Source: Planctomycetota bacterium | Lineage (GTDB): Bacteria; Planctomycetota; MHYJ01; JACPRB01 | Assembly: GCA_016209705.1 (NCBI GenBank) | Contig: JACQVR010000016.1 | Coordinates: forward strand, 1-34,161 | Length of the DNA stretch: 34,161 bases | Direction: 5' to 3' | The notes under the pieces: model-generated | The model's database searches: none | What the model saw: the letters and a program-made list of their open reading frames with translations, nothing else | What the model was told of the DNA's origin: nothing | Program-made: the position numbers and the translations under genes | Shown: in pieces, positions 24,141 through 32,038 of the stretch | Layout: each line of letters opens with the position of its first letter | Numbering within the stretch: the first letter of the stretch is position 1

Positions 24141-25271
24141 ATGATTCTGATAAGATTTCAGCTCATCCGGTGGGCCACCCTTTCCCTGCTTGCCCTACAG
24201 CTACTTGCGCTGGCGGCCGGCTGCCATAACGAGGGCCGGAGCGCGGAGCCCGGAATCAAGGTCATGACCCAAAACGTTTACGTAGGCTTCGACGTGGGTC
24301 CCCTGCTCGCGGCCCAAAATCCCAACCAGATCCCGATCCTGGCCGCGCAGGCTTTCCAACAGCTTCTCTCCACGGACTTCCCCGAGCGTGCTGAGGCGAT
24401 CGCGGACAAGGTCGCGCTCGAACAACCTCACCTCATAGGCTTCCAGGAGGTGGCGCTCATTCGGATCCAATCTCCAGGGGACTTGGTCACGGGTGGAACC
24501 GCTCCAGCCGAGGACGTGCTTTTCGATTATCTCGAGATTCTGTTATCTGCCCTGCGCGCACGCAACATCGAGTATCAGATAGCCGGGACGGTGCAAAATG
24601 TGGACATTGAGGTTCCTATGCTCGTCAGTTCCAATCCCGTTTCCTTCGACGACATCCGGCTTACGGACTTCGATGTGGTCCTGGCGCGATCGGATGTCGT
24701 CGTATCAAACGTGATGTCGGCAAACTACGCGGCCAAAGCCTTCATTTCCAACGCCGGTCTTGAAATTCCGCGCGGTTATGTCGCGGTGGATGCGACGGTG
24801 AAAGGGAACCGGAGTTACAGATTCGTGAATACGCACCTCGAGGACACTCCCTTCCAGGACGTTCAATTGATGCAGGCTCAAGAACTCGCCGCCACCCTTG
24901 CCGCGGAGACCAAGCCTGTGATCCTTCTGGGAGACTTGAACTCTTCGGCCCCGGAGGGCGCGACCTACCAGTTCCTCGAATCACTTGGCTACGTGGATTG
25001 TTGGCTCCAGAACTCGCGAACGGACAAAGGCGAGGGACTTACCTGGGGTCATGAACCGGATTTGAGAAACGAGACGGTTCAATTCACCGTGCGGATCGAT
25101 CTCGTCCTCGTGCGACCAGGCAAACGGCCCCCCGCCCCCCAGGATCTGGGCACCGTCTTCGCAGAGGTCTGGGGCGACGAGCTGGACGAGCGAACGATTT
25201 CCGGACTCTGGCCCTCGGATCATGCCGGCGTAATCGCCGAGATACGCCTGCCATGGCCACTTCTCCCCTGA
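24141..25271 (+). CDS. Endonuclease/exonuclease/phosphatase-fold lipoprotein
   Basis: The 376-residue protein has a signal peptide with lipobox LAAGC (Cys28). The EEP fold follows with its usual motifs: VMTQNVYVG, LIGFQEVALI (catalytic Glu), FVNTHLEDTPF (His), ILLGDLNSSAPE (Asp-x-Asn), and WPSDHAGVIAEI (terminal Asp-His). This metal-dependent phosphoesterase fold includes secreted nucleases, sphingomyelinases and inositol phosphatases; the substrate cannot be assigned. AGGAG lies 6 nt before the ATG at 24141, which is why the in-frame TTG at 24114 is not used. Confidence 0.88.
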   Translation: MILIRFQLIRWATLSLLALQLLALAAGCHNEGRSAEPGIKVMTQNVYVGFDVGPLLAAQNPNQIPILAAQAFQQLLSTDFPERAEAIADKVALEQPHLIGFQEVALIRIQSPGDLVTGGTAPAEDVLFDYLEILLSALRARNIEYQIAGTVQNVDIEVPMLVSSNPVSFDDIRLTDFDVVLARSDVVVSNVMSANYAAKAFISNAGLEIPRGYVAVDATVKGNRSYRFVNTHLEDTPFQDVQLMQAQELAATLAAETKPVILLGDLNSSAPEGATYQFLESLGYVDCWLQNSRTDKGEGLTWGHEPDLRNETVQFTVRIDLVLVRPGKRPPAPQDLGTVFAEVWGDELDERTISGLWPSDHAGVIAEIRLPWPLLP

Positions 25272-25393
25272 TCCGACTGACGGATAGCTCGCCAAGGGGT
25301 GAGCGGGGAGAAAGTGAAGGTCCGGAAGCAACATTCCTTGCGTTCAATTCACGGAATTTACGTAAGACATGTAGGGACTCCACAGATAAAGAT

Positions 25394-26917
25394 ATGCTGG
25401 GCAAAAGCAATCGGAACATCTCGCTTGTGTGGTCTTCATGCCTTTTGGCCGCCTTCTCCTCGCCCGTGCAGGAGGGTCTCACTTCGGCCCGGGACGGCCT
25501 GTTGCGGGCCATCCTGAGCGTTCATGAAGTCGACGCGCGCCTCTTCACGGATCGGCTCACGCGGTATGAGAGCAAAGAGGCCGTCGATGCCCTCCTGAAG
25601 GCCATGGATCTTTGCTCCAGAGTCGGCCTTCAACTTGAAAAAGAGCAAGACTATGTCCGAAGCAAGAGCCGCGCCAACGGCAGATCGGAGGGCATGGACA
25701 ACTGGTATCGGAAATTCTACGAGCTTTCCGGAAAGCTCCTTTCCCTTACGAAGATCCGCGCCGCCATCGGCGGCGCGTTCGCCACGTTTCAGAAGCCCTG
25801 GATCGTCCCCCTCTTGTCCAAGAAACTCGGCCACGGGGAGGCGATTTCCCGCGCTTACCTCGCCGAGGCGCTGGGGAGCATCGCCGGTGACGACTCCGAG
25901 GCCGCGCTCCTGGCCCAGCTCGGCAAAGAGAAGGAAGGAATCGTCAAAGTCGCGATTCTCGACGCGCTGGCCGGCCGAGAGCGAAAGAGCGATCAGGCGA
26001 TCGAAGCCGCGGCGCGCCTCCTGAAGGATGCCTCCTGGCAGGTCGTCCTCTCGGCGGCCAAGCTCCTGGAGCTGGTGGAGGCAAAGAGCATGGTCCCGAA
26101 GCTGATCGATGCTCTGGATGGGACCCACGGTCGGGTCCAGGAAGAGCTGAATGACGTGCTGGCCCTGATGACCGGCGTCGACAAGCACGGCGACCACGCC
26201 ACATGGAAGGCGTGGTGGGAGGAAAACGGCGAAGCCTATCTCGCCGGCACGTGGAAGGCGAAACCGGGCGAGAGATCCCGACGAAAACAGGAAAGCACGA
26301 CGTTCTATGGACTTCCCTTCAACTCGGACAAGGTCATTTTCGCCATCGACCTCTCGCTATCCATGGAAGTTCCGGCCGCCTGGAAGCCCGGCAAGGACGA
26401 GCCGAAAGTCAAGGGCGTGGAACTTCAGGGCGACCGCAGAATCGACGTCGCCAAGTACGAGCTGAAGAAGGCGCTGGCGCTCCTGCCGGACGGCACGAAA
26501 TTCAACATCGTCTTCTTCAATCATTTCGTGTGGTCGTTCCGCCCGCGAATGGAGATGCTGGACCGCCGGATGCGCCTGCTGGCTTTCCGATACATCGACG
26601 ACATGGGACTCCTGCTGGGAACGGACGTGTACGAGGCGCTGAAACTGTCCTTCAAGTTCGGAGGCGTCGGAGGGTATACGGGAAGCTTTCAGAACGCCGA
26701 TGTGGACACGCTTTTCATTCTCACGGACGGAGAGCCTTGGCTTCGACGCGACGTGCGCGGCGTCACCGATCCCGACAAGATCCGCGAGGCGGTGCTGGAG
26801 TGGAACAAGCACCCGAAGATCAAGATCAACACCGTCGGCATCGAGACGCGGATCGAAGCGGATGACTTTCTCACCATGCTCGCGTGCGAGAACGGCGGCT
26901 TCTACGTCCGCCGCTGA
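25394..26917 (+). CDS. Secreted HEAT-repeat and von Willebrand factor A domain protein
   Basis: The 507-residue protein starts with a probable signal peptide (MLGKSNRNISLVWSSCLLAA). Residues about 130-270 are HEAT-like helices (SRAYLAEALGSIAGDDSEAA, IEAAARLLKDASWQVVLSAA). Residues about 310-505 form a VWA domain with the metal-site DLSLSME (Asp319, Ser321, Ser323) and LFILTDGEP (Asp445). This combination is frequent in secreted proteins of Planctomycetota. The MIDAS is complete, so metal-dependent protein binding is likely. The ribosome-binding site is weak; frames extending upstream to 25253 lack a signal peptide and overlap the previous gene. Confidence 0.82.
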   Translation: MLGKSNRNISLVWSSCLLAAFSSPVQEGLTSARDGLLRAILSVHEVDARLFTDRLTRYESKEAVDALLKAMDLCSRVGLQLEKEQDYVRSKSRANGRSEGMDNWYRKFYELSGKLLSLTKIRAAIGGAFATFQKPWIVPLLSKKLGHGEAISRAYLAEALGSIAGDDSEAALLAQLGKEKEGIVKVAILDALAGRERKSDQAIEAAARLLKDASWQVVLSAAKLLELVEAKSMVPKLIDALDGTHGRVQEELNDVLALMTGVDKHGDHATWKAWWEENGEAYLAGTWKAKPGERSRRKQESTTFYGLPFNSDKVIFAIDLSLSMEVPAAWKPGKDEPKVKGVELQGDRRIDVAKYELKKALALLPDGTKFNIVFFNHFVWSFRPRMEMLDRRMRLLAFRYIDDMGLLLGTDVYEALKLSFKFGGVGGYTGSFQNADVDTLFILTDGEPWLRRDVRGVTDPDKIREAVLEWNKHPKIKINTVGIETRIEADDFLTMLACENGGFYVRR

Positions 26918-26989
26918 CGGCCTGTTCCAGCGCGTGCTTGCCTCCATCAAGGAAAGGAGTGACGCTCGCGCCTTGACGGCGCTCGCTCA

Positions 26990-27034
26990 TGGAATTCCGG
27001 ATCGGCGACCTTCAACCGCCGATCCGGAATTCCA
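26990..27034. repeat. Perfect 18-bp inverted repeat (hairpin) after the VWA gene
   Basis: TGGAATTCCGGATCGGCG (26990-27007) and its exact complement (27017-27034) close a 9-nt loop. It lies 73 bp after the VWA stop. No T tract follows, so a simple intrinsic terminator is not certain; it may stabilise the mRNA 3' end or be a small palindromic element. Confidence 0.85.
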
Positions 27035-27086
27035 ATGGGCGGGCGGGGCTTCCACAGTTGTGAATAAAGGACCGATTCCTGGCGGA

Positions 27087-27160
27087 AGACTTGAACCGCC
27101 AAAGCGGCCAAACCGCCAAAAGAGACCCCGATGGCGATGTGGCGTTTCGGCGGTTGATCT
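27087..27160. repeat. Dispersed palindromic element, copy 1
   Basis: An imperfect palindrome with ends AACCGCCAAA (27094-27103) and TTTCGGCGGTT (27145-27155), internal CCAAACCGCCAAAAGAGAC and GGCGATGTGGCGTTT. The same arrangement recurs at 32981-33068. It lies between convergent genes. The two copies share long stretches, so this is a repeated non-coding element, similar in look to REP or MITE-like sequences. Confidence 0.75.
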
Positions 27161-27161
27161 G

Positions 27162-27193
27162 AAAAAAAAGAGCCCGTATTTTTTCACGAACCC
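27162..27193 (-). terminator. Terminator of the thioredoxin selenoprotein gene
   Basis: On the minus strand GGGTTCGT pairs with ACGGGCTC (8 pairs including G-U wobbles) around an A-rich loop and is followed by eight T residues. It begins within the stop codon at 27193-27195. Confidence 0.65.
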
Positions 27194-29100
27194 TATCTGG
27201 CGACCACCTTATCGAGCGCCTGTCGAATCGCGTCTTCATCAAAGCCCACCCACCGTCCCGCCACCTTCCCCTCACGATCGATCACGACGTTCGTCGGATA
27301 CGCCGACACGCCGAACGCCCGGTTCACCTCGGCCCTTTTCTGCCGGAGCGGCCGGATCGAGAACCCCTGTTCCTTGAAGTACTTCGCAATCGTCTCCGCG
27401 GAATCGCGGTAATTGATCGCCAGCACGACGGCGCCGCGTTCGGAATACTCCCGCGCCATTCTCTCAAGGTGAGGAAACTCCCCACGACACCACCCTCAGC
27501 CATAGAACCAGAACATGAGGAGCAACGGTTTCCCTCTGAAGTCGGAGAACCCTACCTTCTTCCCGTCAAGATCGGTCGCCTCAAAATCCGGCGCCGGCGA
27601 TCCCACGGCGATCAGTCCATGATCGAGACCTATTTCAGCTTCATCCGTCCAACCGGCCGGAGGAGCGAACTTGAAAACCTCGGAGTCGGGTTTCGCGGCG
27701 AGATTCGCGGGGCCGTACCGAACCCTCTCGACATACGTCTTGTCCTGATAATTCCATTCCCGGGTGTACTGGACAGGCCTCCGAGCATCGTCGACCCAGA
27801 AGCTCAATCGCCTCTCACTTCCATGATCCTTCGTCTCGGTCCACTCGATGACATCGCACTCCTTCTCTCCCCACTTGCTCCGAGATACCTTCACGTCGCG
27901 GCATCCGGCCAGCAGGCGAGTGGGATTCTTCTCAAAGAAAAGGCGAAAATACGGTTCCGGATTCACGCCTCTCGCCGACAGGTAGGGGTCCATTTGTCCG
28001 CTCCGCCGATAGGTCTTGCCCGCCGGGGCGATCGTCCACATCCATTCGCCGTCCAGAAGATAGATGCGCTCTCCCCGAGGCGAAACGTCATCGAACCGAG
28101 CCAGGCCCGGACGTTGAGCTTGAATCCTGCGACGGCTCGCGGACTTTTTCGGATTGATCCCTTCGCCTTCCATATGGCTCTCGAGGGCATACTCGATGGC
28201 CTCGATCGCCTTGAGGGTTCCTTGGACCGCTTCCAGGATCTCTTGAGCTTTCCGCGCCTCCGGCGATTCAGGCATCTCACCCCGGCTGTTGATTTCGATG
28301 AGGGTTCTTTCGCGAGCATCCTTCGGCGGCGTAAAGACGAAGGTGCCCGCGGCCAACGAGGGGTTGAACGCGAGTTCGCTAATTTCGTATGTCGCCAGCG
28401 TGACGTGGGCCGGACCGTCCAGCACGTTACGTTCCGTTCGCCGTTCGATCCGCCGTGGGAGGCATTGACCGTCGATCCAGATTCGATGCGCCGTGGTCAT
28501 ACCTTGTCGATTCGATCCTTTCCAGCACAGCACGTCACACTCGATATCACCGATCTTGTCTTTTTGCAGGGAAAGGTCCCTTTGCTTGTCCAACATCAGC
28601 GTCACATCGCCTCCGAAGAACAACTGGGCGACCAGCTTCACGTCGACCAGCGTCACAGCGAACATGTATTCGCTGTGGTGAATCGGCGTGTAGCTGTTCT
28701 GGTCCCTTCTATAGGACCAAATCACTTTTCCGTCCGCGACCGCGAGGGAATCGGAACGCTCCTCTCGAACCAGGTTGGGCCGTTTCAAGGCGTAGCGCGC
28801 CTTCTTGCCCGCGAAGGGCCGGGCGTCTTCCCCGCCGGATTGCCCGACGTTCAGGTCGAAGGCGATGGCCTCCGCCTTGCTTAACACCTTCACCACCGCT
28901 TCGAGCCGTTGATGCACCTGCCGGCGTCCAGGATCGGACCCGGCCGGTTGCGAGTCCTGCTCGCCCGCCCCCCTCAGCGCGCGCGGCGACGAGAAAACCG
29001 AGACCGCCAGGACTGCGATCAAGAGCCGTGAAACGCTTCGATGACCGCGTGGCGGCGGGATTGATTCGGATATCGGCGGCATCGGTCTCCGAAGGTCCAT
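27193..29100 (-). CDS. Probable selenoprotein: two DUF2092-like domains plus TlpA-type thioredoxin with UGWC
   Basis: The gene is one frame with a single in-frame UGA at 27498-27496. Read as selenocysteine it gives 635 residues with Sec535. A signal peptide (residues about 18-44, SRLLIAVLAVSVFSS) precedes two LolA-like DUF2092-type domains (about 60-265 and 285-475). A redoxin/TlpA domain follows: GSPAPDFEATDLDGKKVGF, LLLMFWFYG-U-GW-C-RGEFPHL, VVLAINYRDS and the cis-Pro loop SAYPTNVVIDREG. The UGA stands exactly at the first cysteine of the CxxC site, and the sequence after it is full-length TlpA. ATG 29100 has AGGAG 5 nt upstream. Periplasmic disulphide or lipid-linked redox work is likely. 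The alternative is a point mutation from TGC or TGT. Confidence 0.82.
27469..27485 (-). promoter_or_regulatory. Candidate bacterial SECIS hairpin (thioredoxin gene)
   Basis: Starting 11 nt after the UGA, GTGGGG pairs with CCTCAC (one G-U pair) around the loop AGTTT; an extra A-T pair would leave a GTT loop. The loop contains G-U, and its G is 18 nt after the UGA, inside the 16-37 nt range known for bacterial SECIS loops. It lies within coding sequence, as expected in bacteria. Confidence 0.55.
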
Positions 29101-29266
29101 AAATTCTCCTGAACATGTGCGGGCTTTTGCTCCGCAAGTGTAAGCCTCTTGATGATGAGCTGTCAAAATCTTTGACCCGTGCCCGCTGTCATAAATTCGT
29201 GCCGGGCTTGAAGGCCGACGCGGACTTATGAACGCGGGTGCCAGCGTCCGCCAACTCAAGCGGCCA

Positions 29267-30529
29267 TCAGTCCACATGCCCCGGATGTTCGGTTCGACCG
29301 CTCCCTCTCAGCAACCGCAGCGTTAGAAGCAGGCTCACGAGCGCCAGCCCCATCGCGGCGAGCATGGGAGCCGCGGGATTGCGACCCGCATAGAGGTAGC
29401 CGCTCGCCACCACGCCCCACGACGAGACGAACCCGGTCGACGTCACCACCATGCCGACGTAAAGCCCCCGGCGGCCCGGGGGTCCGATCGAAGCGACCAG
29501 CTTCTGGTTCGCGATGACGAAGGCCTCGATCGGGAGAAAGACCAGCGCGATGAGCGCGCGGTCAAACTGGGGCGGCGTGCCCGGCCAGGCGAACGGGAGG
29601 AAACAGAGCGCCGTGGCGCCCGCCGCGACGGCCATGACGCGCGCCGCCCCCCACGCGTCGGCCAGCCACCCCCCCAGGAGCGCGCCCGCGATCGCGAGCG
29701 CGCCTCCGAAGAAATACACATAGCCCACCGTCGCCTCATCTCCGGCCGTCACATCGACGATATAGAGCGGCACCGCGGGTCCGTCGATCGTGATGAGCAT
29801 GGCGCCGACGAAGCACACCGTGATCCCGAGGGGAATCGACAGCCGGCGCCAGTCGGGCCGGAACGGAGTGCGTTCGTGGCGGCGCCGATCGGTCTCGCGC
29901 AGAAACACGAAGCGCGCGACGGCGACAAGCATGTAGACGGCGGAGGTCAAGAGCACCATGAGCCCGAAGGTGGAGCGGATCGAACCGGTCCATTCGAAGA
30001 CCAGCGCTTCGATAAGCGGACCGAGCATGATGCCGGCCATGGCGCAGGATTCAACGGTTGCCATGGCGGTCCCGCGGCGGGCGACCGGGACCGACTCCGC
30101 TTGAATCGCGACGAGCGAAGGATGCAGGAGGGCGCCGACGATCCACGTATAGCACATGGCGCCCGTGAGGAGGGCCGGCGTCGACGCGTGGGCGACGCCG
30201 ACGTAGCCCAGGCCCATGAGCGTGGTGCCCGCGATGATCATCCGTTTGCGGCCGAGGCGGTCCGACAGCCACCCGCCCAACGCGCCGGGCACTTTGTTGG
30301 CCATGGTGAATAAAAGGAAGCACCAACCGATGAGCTCGGGGCCGGCGCCAAGGTGGCGATAGTAATTGGACAGGATGCGCGCCCACGAGTAGATGAATGT
30401 GACCGTGCAGAAGATGGTGGCGGACAGGGTCCAGATGTTGCGCCACAGGTCGGGTTCCCCTGGGGGGGCGGAGACCGTCGGGAGCATCGCCGCGGTCTCG
30501 CGGACGGGTTGAGGCGGGTCGAGGGTCAC
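29267..30529 (-). CDS. Major facilitator superfamily transporter
   Basis: The 420-residue protein is highly hydrophobic with the 12-helix MFS pattern. The loop 2-3 signature GGWLSDRLGRKRMII (G-x3-D-x2-G-R-K-R) is present near residue 85, and a second-half counterpart, GGWLADAWGAARV, near 282. The N-terminus (about 30 residues) is Pro-rich and cytoplasmic. The GTG start at 30529 has AGGAG 9 nt upstream; ATG at 30487 is possible. The substrate is unknown; a multidrug or metabolite exporter is typical. It diverges from the cytochrome c gene. Confidence 0.85.
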   Translation of the reverse strand: MTLDPPQPVRETAAMLPTVSAPPGEPDLWRNIWTLSATIFCTVTFIYSWARILSNYYRHLGAGPELIGWCFLLFTMANKVPGALGGWLSDRLGRKRMIIAGTTLMGLGYVGVAHASTPALLTGAMCYTWIVGALLHPSLVAIQAESVPVARRGTAMATVESCAMAGIMLGPLIEALVFEWTGSIRSTFGLMVLLTSAVYMLVAVARFVFLRETDRRRHERTPFRPDWRRLSIPLGITVCFVGAMLITIDGPAVPLYIVDVTAGDEATVGYVYFFGGALAIAGALLGGWLADAWGAARVMAVAAGATALCFLPFAWPGTPPQFDRALIALVFLPIEAFVIANQKLVASIGPPGRRGLYVGMVVTSTGFVSSWGVVASGYLYAGRNPAAPMLAAMGLALVSLLLTLRLLRGSGRTEHPGHVD

Positions 30530-30555
30530 CTCAGGTGTCTCCTCATCTCCGTGCA

Positions 30556-30587
30556 GATTCTAACAGAATCCGATTCCATTAATGGAA
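30556..30587. promoter_or_regulatory. Two adjacent palindromes between divergent genes
   Basis: GATTCTAACAGAATC (30556-30570) is a 6-bp inverted repeat around AAC, and TTCCATTAATGGAA (30574-30587) is a perfect 14-bp palindrome. They lie in the 167-bp gap between the MFS transporter and the cytochrome gene and could be operators for a shared regulator. No regulator gene is adjacent. Confidence 0.45.
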
Positions 30588-30696
30588 GTCCAGAGTCGCC
30601 GTGGATCGAGGGTCTCACGTTAAATTCTGGACTCCCGGCGCGGTAAGAGACAGTAATCCCGCGTATAAACCCAGGGCGCATTTTAAGGGGCTCGAT

Positions 30697-31221
30697 ATGG
30701 GGTTGAAGGCGTTGATCGGCGGACTCAGTCTATCGGGAATCATGGTCGCATTCCTCTGCGGCTGGAGCCTAGGGGTCTGTCCACATTCATCCGCACAGGA
30801 TTCGCCAGCAACGGATGGATGGCTCAAAGGTTCGGAAGCGGAGAAGTTTGATCAGCTCGAGGCGCACCTGCGGGGCCTGGACGTTGCGATGATAGAGATT
30901 GGATACCGGTTTGCCGAGGTCTACTTCGCCGGCAAAGATCGGAACTGGACGTATGCCAAGTACCAGGCCGAAAAGATCGGTCTTGCCATGGATCTGGCGA
31001 TCCGCCGCCGCCCCAAACGGGCCGCTTCGGCGACGCCATTTCTCGCCGACGAAGTCCCGGCGATTCTCAAGGCGATCGACAGCCATGACGGCCAGGTTTT
31101 CCAACGGGGAATGGAGCGGCTTCGCAGCGCCTGCATGAGTTGTCACGTGGCCGAGAAAGTACAAGACTTCACGATCGAGTTTCCAGAGCACCGTCTTTCG
31201 ACCATTCGCACCTCGCGCTGA
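30697..31221 (+). CDS. Exported monohaem c-type cytochrome
   Basis: The 174-residue protein begins with a signal or anchor segment (about 5-28, ALIGGLSLSGIMVAFLCGWS) and has a single CMSCH haem c motif at residues 146-150 near the C-terminus. The preceding helical region (FDQLEAHLRGLDVAMIEIGY, ILKAIDSHDGQVFQRGMERL) and the late CxxCH suggest a four-helix fold like class II cytochromes. The ATG at 30697 follows AAGGGG by 6 nt. Its electron partner is unknown. Confidence 0.78.
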   Translation: MGLKALIGGLSLSGIMVAFLCGWSLGVCPHSSAQDSPATDGWLKGSEAEKFDQLEAHLRGLDVAMIEIGYRFAEVYFAGKDRNWTYAKYQAEKIGLAMDLAIRRRPKRAASATPFLADEVPAILKAIDSHDGQVFQRGMERLRSACMSCHVAEKVQDFTIEFPEHRLSTIRTSR

Positions 31222-31268
31222 GGTCGGACATTCGATGCGGGACCGGCTTGGTGCTGAATTTTGATGAA

Positions 31269-31808
31269 TTATTCGGGTACGTGGTTCAACCCCGCGTCCC
31301 TTCGCAACCGGTCAAAATCCAGGCTATAGAAGTGCCGCCGAACTTCCTCCCACGGCGCGTCGAAACCGTAGCCGCCGTCTCGCATTTCGTTCAGCGCCTG
31401 TTCTCGACCCCATCCTTGCACCGCCACGCGGTACACCGCCGCCATGAACCCGGCGCGGTTCGAGCCTCCGCTTCAGTGAAAGAACTTTTCTTCGCTGCCG
31501 AACGCGACGGCCTTCAAGAAGGCGACGATCGTTTCATGCTCCGCCTTCCAGGTCGTCATGGGCACATCCACCACATCAACCCCACATCCCTGCGCCAGCT
31601 CGCGGTCGGAATGTTCCGCGCGGAGATTGACGACCTTCTTGACTCCCATCGCCGCCAGAGATGCCATTCCCTCCCGGGTCGGCTGGCCCCCGCGAAGGAC
31701 GTGGCCCGATAAGCGATGCGTATTTTTCAGGCCCTCCCCGGAAACAGGTTGGGAGGCGGCGGCGCATCCGCACAGGACGACAAGGGGAATCAAGCGAAGG
31801 ATGGTCAT
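31269..31808 (-). CDS. Probable selenoprotein: exported DSP/PTP-type phosphatase with Sec in place of the catalytic Cys
   Basis: One in-frame UGA (31475-31473) splits this 179-residue frame; read as selenocysteine it is Sec112. The N-terminus MTILRLIPLVVLCGCAAA is a signal or lipoprotein leader. VLRGGQPTREGMASLAAMGV and KKVVNLRAEH are the standard start of small dual-specificity phosphatases. The signature then reads EEKFFH-U-SGGSN-R118-AGF, which is HCx5R with U for C. The rest, MAAVYRVAVQGWGREQALNE and MRDGGYGFDAPWEEV, is the normal end of the family. No other disruption is seen. The gene has a weak ribosome-binding site, but a short upstream ORF overlaps its start. The alternative is an inactivating point mutation. 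Confidence 0.78.
31446..31461 (-). promoter_or_regulatory. Candidate SECIS hairpin (phosphatase gene)
   Basis: Twelve nt after the UGA, GAACC pairs perfectly with GGTTC around the loop GCGCCG, whose first base is G at +17. Position and size parallel the hairpin of the thioredoxin gene. The stem is short, the loop lacks a G-U step, and a competing GCGG/CCGC pairing exists, so support is modest. Confidence 0.4.
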
Positions 31809-31982
31809 GGTGCCGTGGGCCAGGATGACCGCGAATCGAAGCCCTCCATCATCGGGCCTTCACCCTGGTTCAGGAATCTCCTTCGACCGCCGGCGCGGCG
31901 ATCTCGATCCTTTTAACGCGGCGAGGCGCGCAACGTTGGATCGAAACGAGCCGCCGTTGGGCGAAGCGGCGTCCGTTCTGCA

Positions 31983-32011
31983 TTGCATCACGCTGCGCTC
32001 CCTCGCATAAT
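31983..32011 (+). promoter_or_regulatory. Promoter for the SUMF1-domain gene
   Basis: TTGCAT (31983-31988) and CATAAT (32006-32011) are spaced by 17 bp; the -10 matches consensus at five of six positions. The gene starts 27 bp further on, with GGAGG at 32027. Confidence 0.45.
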
Positions 32012-32038
32012 GTCCGGACGAAAAATGGAGGAACGCCA

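Noticed and set aside
26915..27000. Extension of the HEAT-VWA protein past its UGA, or by frameshift into ADGLFQRVLASIKERS
   Set aside because: The VWA domain is complete at YVRR, the UGA is not at a conserved Cys, and the continuation in the same frame ends soon without conserved sequence.
27469..28884. 471-codon plus-strand open frame across the thioredoxin gene
   Set aside because: Antisense of the DUF2092-like/TlpA selenoprotein gene; no signal, motif or ribosome-binding site of its own.
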